From Talaromyces rugulosus (taxonomy: Eukaryota; Ascomycota; Eurotiomycetes; Eurotiales; Trichocomaceae), in assembly GCF_013368755.1 (NCBI RefSeq), contig NC_049566.1, positions 3,472,001 through 3,536,000 on the forward strand: a stretch of 64,000 nucleotides of DNA, read 5' to 3'. The position numbers were made by a program, and so were the translations under genes. The notes under the pieces were generated by a model. It worked only from the letters and a program-made list of their open reading frames with translations, did no database searches and was not told where the DNA came from. Each line of letters begins with the position of its first letter. The stretch's first letter is position 1. Below are positions 47,446-55,891 of the stretch, piece by piece.

Positions 47446-48558
47446 CTACTCTTTTGACTCTGATGTGCTATCTGAGCCTGTATCAGATTCGGTTTCATTC
47501 TCCTTTACTCCGGTGTTGGATATTCTCGTGAACGTATCGTGTTTCTTCTTGCCACGGTTCCTCGGAGATGGCGCCCGACGGAGCGGCGCAGGCTCGGGGC
47601 AGTATTGGGCAATATGACCCGGTTTTCCGCATCGAAAACAGTTGTCCGTTCTGACAGTATTAATTGGCAGGCCCGCAGGTGTCCAGTCCATGACTTGGGG
47701 CTGTCCTCTGTCGGGGGAGGTTCCTTTTGTGAGCGGACGGGAAGTGTTCCGCTTGTATCGGGACTGGATGTTGTCAATCCTTTTCAGCTCTTCAAGGTCG
47801 TTCGCTACTCGGTGTAAGCGTTCGCAGAAAGCTTCGTACTGCTTCGGCATGTCGCTCCCGACAGTCGCACGCCTCATTTCTTGGTTAATCGCGGTTTTCA
47901 GTCGTGAGATTTTTACGTCGTCGGTCCATGATTGACCTCCTGCAAGAAGTAATATCCGTTCAAATTCGCTGATAAAGTCCTGGAAAGGGGTGCGCCCCTG
48001 TCGTATACGGTTAAGTTCAAGGTTCGCCTTCTCCACAAGTTGATGATCTTCGAACAGCACGTTAAGGTGCGCAAAGAAAGCTTCTAGTGTAGCGGGGGTG
48101 ACCGTATTTACGTTCCCATGAAGCCGCATCCAGGGGTAGACCTTCGTCTGGGCCTTTCCTGCCAACCGTCCATAGGCGTACCACAGTTGCTCGTACGGTC
48201 CTCCGATCGCTGGTGCATCGACCGTCAATTTTGCATATAGGATTGCCACGAACTGCATATATCGTGAACGATCAGAGTCGTCATATTTATCGGGATGGTC
48301 AAGGGAGTGGCGCGGTTTGTTCGCACTGTACATAGGGGTTACCGATGGTGTGGCATCAGTAGGGACCTCGGGCATAGGTGGTTCGGTCGTATTGTTAACT
48401 TGTCCTTCGACATGCGATAGGCGAGCGGACATATTCGTCAGAAGGAGTTCCATTCGTTGCATTTGTTCCAATAACAGCTGGTTCGGTTCCAAAGGTATGC
48501 CCCTTCGGTCCGGGCCGTCCCTCGGTGGGCTATTCGTCATAATGGGGAAATTTCTCAA
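47446..48558 (-). CDS. gypsy A2 gag with CCHC knuckle
   Basis: 370 residues forming the particle protein. The middle (about 95-275) matches the usual retrotransposon gag fold in style, with LNRIRQGRTPFQDFISEFER as a typical helix. One CCHC knuckle at 307-320 (CFRCGKPGHIAQYC) should bind RNA. The C-terminus is acidic and Ser-rich. A second ATG (MTNS) seven codons in is kept in the decayed A1 copy and may be the real start. The frame ends at TAG 47446-47448 within TCAAAAGAGTAG. Intact. Confidence 0.93.
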   Translation of the reverse strand: MRNFPIMTNSPPRDGPDRRGIPLEPNQLLLEQMQRMELLLTNMSARLSHVEGQVNNTTEPPMPEVPTDATPSVTPMYSANKPRHSLDHPDKYDDSDRSRYMQFVAILYAKLTVDAPAIGGPYEQLWYAYGRLAGKAQTKVYPWMRLHGNVNTVTPATLEAFFAHLNVLFEDHQLVEKANLELNRIRQGRTPFQDFISEFERILLLAGGQSWTDDVKISRLKTAINQEMRRATVGSDMPKQYEAFCERLHRVANDLEELKRIDNIQSRYKRNTSRPLTKGTSPDRGQPQVMDWTPAGLPINTVRTDNCFRCGKPGHIAQYCPEPAPLRRAPSPRNRGKKKHDTFTRISNTGVKENETESDTGSDSTSESKE

Positions 48559-48560
48559 TG

Positions 48561-48725
48561 CTCAACTCGGTCGTCGAGGAGCGGCGATATAATAATTCAA
48601 TCCTCCGAATGAGGAGAGTTGGTACGGTTCTCAGGGGCTCGACTCGAACGAACGAGGAGCGATCGTATAGCTCAACCCTTCGGGTGAGGGGAGTGGCGCG
48701 TTCTCGACCCTTTAAATAGGGGAGG
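48561..48725 (-). repeat. Two imperfect tandem units in the gypsy A2 leader
   Basis: On the + strand one unit starts at 48561 (CTCAACTCGGTCG) and a second at 48638 (CTCGACTCGAACG). Each is about 77 bases and contains a short hairpin (CCTCCGAATGAGG; ACCCTTCGGGTGAGG). The decayed A1 leader (5411-5598) keeps both. The role is unknown; RNA packaging or translation control would be usual for a structured leader. Confidence 0.6.
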
Positions 48726-48733
48726 GGGGTGAG

Positions 48734-48746
48734 ACGTTCGAATCTA
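48734..48746 (-). promoter_or_regulatory. Primer-binding region, probable self-priming site
   Basis: One base inside the 5' LTR, in element orientation TAGATTCGAACGT. The same 13 bases occur inverted inside the LTR at 48800-48812, so the transcript could fold back on itself. No TGG start typical of tRNA 3'-end priming is seen. Tf1 and some fungal elements use such self-priming; here it is inferred. Confidence 0.6.
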
Positions 48747-48747
48747 A

Positions 48748-49004
48748 TGTTACGGGCTAGGTCCCGTCTTACTGGCCTTATGTAGGTCCAGGAATTGAGT
48801 AGATTCGAACGTGAGAAAGAGAAGGAAAAGGTTCGCAGGGGTTCGCATTGTCGAATGTCGATACAGGCGAGTGTGGGTCCCGGGGGCGCCCTAGCGAATC
48901 TGGTGTAGCGTCAGGGGGTTCTTCTATGGCGAACCAGGTGCGGACCAGGTGCGGTTATTCTACGAGAGCGAAGCCTGAGTATCCCAGGGGCTAAGACCCT
49001 AACA
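48748..49004 (-). repeat. 5' LTR of gypsy A2
   Basis: 257 bases, reading the same as 43506-43762. It should hold the promoter. The inverted partner of the primer-binding region starts about 193 bases into the LTR. Confidence 0.95.
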
Positions 49005-49009
49005 ACCTA

Positions 49010-49218
49010 TTTACTATTATATATCTAGCTTATTATATTTTATTCTCTTAAGCAAATAATATACTATTATTACTCTTCAATATACTTTGCAGCTTATTAT
49101 TACGATAGTACTCTATTTATCTTAGGATTGCCTTACACAATATTCTTATCTTGTCTTCTGTTAGCAGAATACCCACCCCGATTCACATCTTGGTGACGAG
49201 TTGTTGAACCGATTGACA
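49010..49218 (+). repeat. gypsy C 3' LTR, right part
   Basis: Continues from 43505 after removing gypsy A2 and one ACCTA. It ends GTTGAACCGATTGACA, and CAGAATACCCACC with a TTGGTGACGAGTTGTTGA stretch parallels the CAGAATACTACCAACGAAC and GGTAAAGAACAGTTGA stretch at the end of family B LTRs. Confidence 0.55.
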
Positions 49219-51229
49219 TAAACAAACTAATAAATAGCTCTATTATAGGGTAATGACTATGCGTTAGCTTTCTACATCTAATATGATGTTGAGCCAGCCA
49301 CTGACCCACTTTCTATACTGATCTGGGTAAGATAACTTGTAGATTAGATACTATCTTATTTACAAAATATATATATAATGCAGACATTTTCTAGATATCA
49401 TAAAATATAAGTCTTAAAAGTATTTCCTATATTCTGTTCTCTCCATTTCACAGTAGATAATTCTACAATGCGGCTTTCTTTCGATTCTATCTACTTTAAT
49501 TGATGGTCTAGACCGTGCGCTCTGTGTGATCAGGTCGATTAGTCCTATCTCTACAGAACTTAGCTAATGAACTGGACTTTAGTTCTTTTTAGATGTAATC
49601 ACCACTCTAAGTCAATTAATAAAAAAAAAGATGATATTATTATACTAATCTAGTTAAATTAACTATTGATTAGCTAAAATAGCGTCTTATCTTGGCGTGT
49701 TATTATATTTTAACTTTTAAGACATGTATATCTATTTTTTATTATCTTTTCTCAAACTTCTCTCTTTCTTAACATACTTAAACTAGTATTGTGGCTTTCC
49801 TTAACATGCTTTTCTACCATCGTTTAATAATTATATAGACTGAAGCTGTATCTAACCAATTACTATGAATGGATTATGCTTTATATCTGTTTTATATTTA
49901 ATTCTTAACCTAATTATGTTCCCACCCAGAGACCTTTTTATGATTTATAAACGCAACTATTTGGCTTGTAACAGAGCTCCTGGTCTTGAGGGAGGTCTCT
50001 ATACAAACCCTTCTTTCCTAATTTAATATCCTTAGTTTTAGTATAAAATATCTGTAGAGTGACTGCTATCTCTACTATAGGTGTCTAGTTGGACGTAGTA
50101 TTTCTAGTTATGTAAAGATCTATAAATAGCCTGTTATCTATCTTTTTAGACTATTATGTAGATATTTATTTATTCTTTAAAACTAACTCTTTTAAGTATA
50201 GAAATTATAAATATATATACTATTGTTTTTAATAGTATTCTTTTGTCTCTTGTTTTTATAAAGGCTTTGTATTATGTTTTCTCTTTAAAGAATGTCTTTG
50301 CTATTTTTATTTTGAAGTATTTGATATATCTGTATATTATTTATTATTATAATTTCTATAGGCTATAGACTTGTGCTAGCGTTTTTCTCTATTTTTGTTA
50401 TTATGCTTCTAATCTTATCTGCTTACTCTTTGCTGTTTTATCAGTATCTGATATTATTTTATAAATGTCCGTCCTGGTGCAAGCATCAGCGTTTTTGGCT
50501 ACACTTGACGCTGCTTTTACCAACGTTTTCACTAACCTACCTCCACCTTTCCCTGGCCGCTTTAAAGCCTCCACATTACCATATAGCCCTTGCCTTTTAA
50601 CGCTATTCTTCTCAGGCCCAGTGTATCTGCTATAACCTCAAAATGCTAGTTAAGTCTGGTTATTTCAGTGTGATGCTACTTCCTAAAGAAGATGAGCGGC
50701 TCATTAGTGCAGTAAGACACTGACTAGAGCTTGCTTATATTTAGAGCTAATATAAGGCTCTAATGTCTAATTCTAGACTTTAGAAAACTGTATCACCTTA
50801 AAGCGAGTATATAAATTCTAGTTAAGTATAAATGTTTAAATAGATTTACATCTAACTAATTCCTGCAATAATGTTTTGCTTCTATTTAGTTCTCTATAAA
50901 TACTTCCTCCTATCTATTTACCTCCTCTTTCCTGTTATATTATTTCTATCTAGTATGCTTTTCTGCTTTATCTATTATATTTTTCTATTTTTAGCGCGAT
51001 ATGGGTTATCAAAAGGCTTTTTACACTATTCTATTACAGTCTGGAGATTCTTATGAAAGTTTATTTTTAATTGATATTTGCATAAAAGACTTTCTATAAC
51101 AAAAATATAATCAGTCTTTATTAGAGTCTTATCAGACAATACTTTACGTTAATACCACTATTAGACATATCAACTGAATAGAGACCTTATTTACTAAGTA
51201 TATGATTCTTCTATTTTTTCTATTATAAT
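49219..51229. other. Intergenic or unassigned AT-rich sequence
   Basis: No gene could be supported. G:C is somewhat higher than in the gypsy mosaic. A stretch at 50480-50620 (for example CCTTTCCCTGGCCGCTTTAA) stands out in G:C and has a short open reading from an ATG at 50466 that stops within 60 codons. It could be the 5' part of the recombinase relic that follows, but I see no motif to prove it. Confidence 0.5.
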
Positions 51230-53310
51230 AATTAATTTATAGAACTAGATACTATAATATCCTCTAGTTAGACCCTCACGAAACGCTGAGATAATGTAAA
51301 ATTATTTAGCTTAAAAACTTCCTTTATTAAATACTAAAGGTCTATAATATCAAGAAAATAAATATAGTAATAATATACTAATAATAATTAAGTCAACTAT
51401 ATATTATATAGTAATATTCTTATATTAAACTGATAATTCTAAAATAAATTTTTATAGTACTATTCTTTATCTATTATAGAATATATTAAGTAATAATATA
51501 AAAACAGTTTATTTAAGATATCCTTATTAAAGAGTACAATCTTAATCTTAATAAATAAAAGCCTCAGCTATTAAAGGTAAAAAACTTTATTTAAGTAATC
51601 TAGTATTACTAGGCCTCTAATATTAATATCTTTCCTAATAAGCGACAATAAGTATAGATTATAGCAATTCTTCTTTTAGCTATATTTATTAGCTCGCAGC
51701 TAAATATATTACTTTAAATTATATATTATGATCTTCGCCTATATATAGAGAAAAATTATAAAACTAAGAAATATGAGCTAAAGTTAAGAGTAAAGCTAAC
51801 TAAAACGAAGTCTAGTAAGAAATGACAGCGACTATAAGTCATATTAGGATATATTTATATATTAAATAGCTTATCATTATATAAAAGTAGAAAAATATAT
51901 ATATTTAATCTCAATAATAATCTAGTTTTTTATATTATTAGTTATATCAGCAGTCTTACCTTTGATAATAGGACTTTTAGCGTACCTAAACTAATTAGTT
52001 TAAAGAAGTTGTATATTCTCTAAGCTAGAAATAGCTAGGATCAAATAATTCTATAGAATAGAGATATATTAGATATATTTATCTTTCAATAAGTGATTAA
52101 AATACTATAGGGTATATATATCTTATCTTGTCTTAGTCTTATATATCGATAGTATTATAGATGGATAGTATGGCTTAATAAAGCCCTTAACTTTATAGAT
52201 ATTTTAACAACCTACTCTCTACAGTAAAATTTTAAGAATATCATCAATGGTAAGACACTAGCTATACCATAACTAATTTACCAGACTCTGAGATACTAAT
52301 TAATGATAGATAATCCTAACTTGAACACAGCGGTTCGTAACTTAGTAATAGACTATACTATAGAATTAGAGATCTTTGAACAGAATTATCTTTCTTAATA
52401 AATATAATATAATATATAGAATACTTTCTAAAAGCGCAAAACAGACTATAAATCTATAAAAATAGCTAGTTATATCTAATAATTCTAAAATCCGAATTGC
52501 CCAAAAAAATTAATCTTAGAACAGAAATAAAAGATCTATCACAGTTATTAGGTATTAGAATTAATCTCTATTCAGGTCTATCTCTATACACAGATTAAAG
52601 AGATATTTAACATAGTCAAGATAACTAAAAAAGAGCCAATCTATTAAGACTATCAAACTGTGTAATAATAGCTTAACAATACTATCTAAACCACAGAACA
52701 AGCATTACTTAAATAAGTTCAGAAAGACTATAATACTATTACTCCTATACTAGCTATTCAGTAACAGTTGAATAACAAAATCATAGATAATAAAGATAAT
52801 AATTTAGAAATTAAGATAGCTAAGATTTAACTAGTCAAATAATACCAGATTACAGAGATTGCACTATATAACCCATCTATATTTATAAATCACAAAGGTT
52901 TCTTTCTATATGTTAAGTTTATAATCAATATAACTATATTATATAAACGAAAAGAGCGACCATAGCTCTAAATATATTAACTATAGAAGGAATTATCCAG
53001 CAATATTGTATATAGTCTAACTCGCTCTATTAAACTAGAACCAGAAATCAAGTATAATCAGCTACTAATATATAGGAAATTTCAATATCTCTTCTGTTTA
53101 GCAGAGGGTCTTCCTCTAAAAGACTACCAATATAAAAAAATATATACTTTTTAGAAGTATATAGATCAATAACATCTTCAGAACTATAGCTCAGGTAATC
53201 TAATCCCATATCCTGATACTCACATATGCTCCAAGATCGTTCTAAACAGAAAGATAATGTTCAAAGTGCATTCCACAAAAGTGCATGGATTCATTTTATA
53301 GTGATTAATC
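51230..53310 (+). pseudogene. Decayed DUF3435-like tyrosine recombinase (Starship-captain-like)
   Basis: Reading frames broken by stops and shifts show, in order, features of the fungal DUF3435 family: a region like SRPN near 51680-51700 followed by YYDLRLYIE (about 51730); a DNRTFSVPKLISLKKLYI-like segment near 51960; LIYRQYYRWIVW near 52140; TYSLQQNFKNIINGK near 52210, where the family has Arg-Arg; and EQNYLS near 52380, where the catalytic Tyr is expected. A C-terminal zinc-finger-like end with KVHGFIL lies near 53280. The family members that move Starship elements are site-specific recombinases. Arg-to-Gln changes fit RIP. Family placement is by eye and not certain. Confidence 0.55.
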
Positions 53311-53493
53311 CATATCTATCATTTTTCGATATTTAATGCACCTGAAAAAAGAATCAACTTGCATTGATTAGATATATCTTTTCCTTCATTCTTCCATTTC
53401 TGTGCAATCAGCGTGGTAACAAGTTTCAGAAACATACAGTTTCTTTGATTTAATCCAACAATTAACCGGTGATGTTTCTCATAAGGATCTTAC

Positions 53494-54050
53494 TTAACTC
53501 GAAGGTTCTTCAGCAGGTGGCTCTTCGGCAGGTGGCTCTTCGGCAGGTGGTTCTTCGATATGAGACAGTGACCCTAACTTCTTTTTTTTTTTCTTATTCT
53601 TTCTTTTCTTTGCTTCTTATTTAGCTTCTCTTTGTCTCTCCAACTCCCTCAATTTTTCTATCTCTATCTTATTTTCGATCTAGTCACCCCCTTCTGAATA
53701 TGGACAAATATTAGATCCTGATCGTGCGTCATCCGGAACCTAATTAAGCATGTTCGAGTGGTTATAAAAATAGCATGCACAGGTTCTACTAAGAGACTCA
53801 GAAGAATTTTGGGTATACTAGAAATAGTCACAACCAAAATTAGAGAAGTGGTTAAACAGTATTTCCCATTCAGACAGATCTGTATCTGGTAAATAGCACA
53901 TTCTTAGACTATAAAGTTTGCAGAAGCATAAACAAAACAGCTTTCTAAGTACAGAGGCATCTGGCGTAGATGTGTAGATCCTTAATATTATCTCCAGGGT
54001 GATTGGCACTTCATCATTCGTCATGTGCTCGTATACTATATCGGAACTTT
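53494..54050 (-). pseudogene. Decayed C-terminal part of a BTB-like fungal protein
   Basis: On the - strand, from about 54050, the sequence reads VYEHMTNDEVPITLE, TPDASVLRKLFC and DLSEWEILFNHFSNFG, then a stop (53818-53820). The reading continues through CACYFYNHSN and a charged, coiled-coil-like LRELERQREAK segment to EEPPAE repeats and a stop near 53494. The run with S-x-LRKL and C-x-F-x-NH-like motifs resembles C-termini of fungal BTB/POZ proteins. At least two in-frame stops and one frame change are present. The N-terminal BTB fold is missing; the right end joins the DUF3431 gene. Identification is tentative. Confidence 0.4.
53511..53556 (-). repeat. Three tandem 15-base units encoding EEPPA
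   Basis: On the + strand TTCAGCAGGTGGCTC, TTCGGCAGGTGGCTC, TTCGGCAGGTGGTTC. Read on the - strand in the BTB-like frame they encode a repeated EEPPA peptide just before the stop. Unit number may vary between strains. Confidence 0.85.
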
Positions 54051-54055
54051 GATTT

Positions 54056-54941
54056 TGGATCTCTGCGCCACACCTGAAAGCCGCAGAGGATGGCCGCCGG
54101 GCGCCTTTCTCTGCGCCCACGCCTCCGTCGAGCTCCTCGAAAAAACACCTAGTTGTGGCCAGCATGTGGGGAGACGATACCTCGTGGCTTCACAAAAACC
54201 TGCCCGACTGGCAGAAGAAGGTGTATGTGGTGAACGATGGAACCGCCGATTTGACTGTTGTGAAGAACAAGGGCCGGGAGTCGATGGTGTACTTGACGTG
54301 CGTCTGATATGGAACCAATTTTGTGCGTGTGAATGTTGGCAGACTGACCCAAAACTAGTTACATTATTGACAACTACGACCATTTGCCGGACTACATGCT
54401 CTTCATCCACTCACAACGATACCAATGGCACAACGATGACCCGTACTAAGACGGCGTCAATATGATCAATCGATTCCAGATCCCCTACCTCGAAGAGGTC
54501 GGATACGTCAACCTGCGATGCGCCTGGGTCCTCGGTTGCCCGGAAGAAATCCACCCGATGACGGACAACGACATGGATGCCGTCCACGCCGGTCCATATT
54601 ACATGAATGGTTTCAAGGAACTCTTTCCCGGAGTCGAGGTGCCGGATGCTGTCGGAGTCTCGTGCTGCGCGCAGTTTGGAGTGGCCAAGTGGAAGATCCT
54701 GGAGAGGCCAAAGAGTGACTACCAGCGCTACAAGAAGTGGCTGCTCAAGACGGACCTGGACGATGCTATGAGTGGCCGGATCATGGAATACTCGTGGCAC
54801 AGTAAGTTCTCCACACGCATAAAAGCGAGGATAAAACGGGGAAAGCTAATGCTAGTAGTGATTTTTGGAATGGAACCAATCTATTGCCCCGATGCTGTAG
54901 AGTGCTACTGCAAAGTTTGGGGGTTATGCAACTTGGAGTGA
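54056..54941 (+). pseudogene. DUF3431 family gene with in-frame stop and missing 5' end
   Basis: Three exon pieces: about 54056-54297, 54359-54801, 54859-54941; introns 54298-54358 (GTGCGT to CTAG) and 54802-54858 (GTAAGT to GTAG). Family hallmarks are VVASMWGDDTSWL, LPDWQKKVYVVND, YIIDNYDHLPDYMLFIHS, RYQWHNDDP, GYVNLRCAWVLGCP, SCCAQFGV, TDLDDAMSGRIMEYSWH and ECYCKVWGLC at the end. A TAA at 54447-54449 follows NDDPY in exon 2, so a full protein is not made from this reading. No ATG lies upstream in frame except 54164; the usual N-terminal part is absent. DUF3431 function is unknown. The downstream frame 54462-54941 stays open. Confidence 0.8.
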
Positions 54942-55558
54942 TCGCCTTGGGACTGCAAGAATCGATATATCCTGCCGCCCTTTTCCAACTTGCCAGAGGG
55001 ATGGCCATATATAGGATGGGATGGACAACCACAGGATCCCCCCGCACGAGAAGTCCTAGAAGTTAATTTCTAGACTTTCAAAAAACTTTCGACAAGGCAG
55101 GAATTAGTTCCTGGTTGTAAAGGAATTTATTCCCGATTATAAACATGGTTGCATTGGTGGCGTTTTGCTTTTTTTGCTTTTATTTAGGTGTCTGGGCTTG
55201 GGAAAACATCGCTATTCGGGCAGGGCATTATTTGGTTGGGATATTAATCACGATATTTATCATATATAGTAATAGAATACACGGGAATTGCTAATAAATC
55301 ACTTCAAAGCCAATACAGGTTCATACATCATGTATCTCTAGAGTGGATTAGGGACAAGACTAAAATGTTATAACCCGCATACAGCACAACATCATCGGCA
55401 AAGAAGCACTTTTTTCTAAGAACCCGAGCAAGTTCCGAAGTAATGCTGATGACCAAAAGTATGTTGTAGAATAATATTGACCGCGAACCTCGTATCGGTT
55501 TGCTAACATGATAATATGACCGTCCAGGTATCCAGGAGAGCGTCCGAGGCATAGTTAG
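54942..55558. other. Intergenic region
   Basis: No gene supported. A 74-codon frame on the - strand (55328-55552) has no recognisable motif. A short imperfect repeat of GGCAGGAATTAGTTCC and GGAATTTATTCC lies at 55095-55132. Confidence 0.5.
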
Positions 55559-55873
55559 TTGGATGAGCTGCTGCTTGACATTTCAAAAAGGCAGCCTCCA
55601 GCACTTGACATGAAATCTCTCAAAAGGAAATTTATCAAAAGAGGATATGATGATAAGAACGTGACAAATGTTGCAATAGCAAAGCTATTTAATATAGCAT
55701 GTGAGCCTGAGCGAGACTCAAGTGAAATTTACCGTGAGTTGCTTAGGTCATTTGCTGCAGATAGACAGAAGGAATTACAAGGCCGCTACATAGTGATGTA
55801 TCTCTACATGTATATAAATATCAACCAATGTTCTACATGTAGTTTTGCATATCAACTAATACATAAATATTGA
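55559..55873 (+). CDS. Hypothetical 104-residue ORF
   Basis: Open from ATG with a hydrophilic, basic-acidic first 80 residues (SLKRKFIKRGYDDKNVTN) and a hydrophobic, Tyr-rich end that looks like read-through into non-coding DNA. G:C is about 40 percent, higher than flanking sequence. No family recognised. It may be a fragment of a larger gene or not a gene at all. Confidence 0.25.
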   Translation: MDELLLDISKRQPPALDMKSLKRKFIKRGYDDKNVTNVAIAKLFNIACEPERDSSEIYRELLRSFAADRQKELQGRYIVMYLYMYININQCSTCSFAYQLIHKY

Positions 55874-55891
55874 TGTTTAAAAAATGATATG

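Larger units (their letters stand above)
43506..49004 (-). mobile_element. Intact Ty3/gypsy chromovirus, family A copy 2 (A2)
   Basis: A 5.5 kb GC-rich element with two 257-base LTRs that I read as identical, flanked by the 5-base duplication ACCTA (43501-43505, 49005-49009). On the - strand it carries a leader with a primer-binding region, gag (47446-48558), pol (43763-47377) and a polypurine tract touching the 3' LTR. Identical LTRs and the absence of RIP-type decay indicate recent insertion or escape. The decayed relative A1 lies at 5161-10644. Confidence 0.96.

Noticed and set aside
43788..48592. Open frames on the + strand across gypsy A2 (for example 44595-45002, 46846-47178)
   Set aside because: Antisense shadows of pol and gag.
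43222..49223. Treating 43227-49218 as a solo LTR with its own target duplication
   Set aside because: TACAT before and TAAAC after do not match; the position after the gypsy C 3' UTR fits a 3' LTR better.
54025..54465. 146-codon frame on the + strand overlapping the DUF3431 gene
   Set aside because: It runs through intron 1 in a different frame from the family motifs; it is a shadow.
54411..55047. Open frames on the - strand opposite DUF3431 exon 2
   Set aside because: Antisense shadows with no motif.
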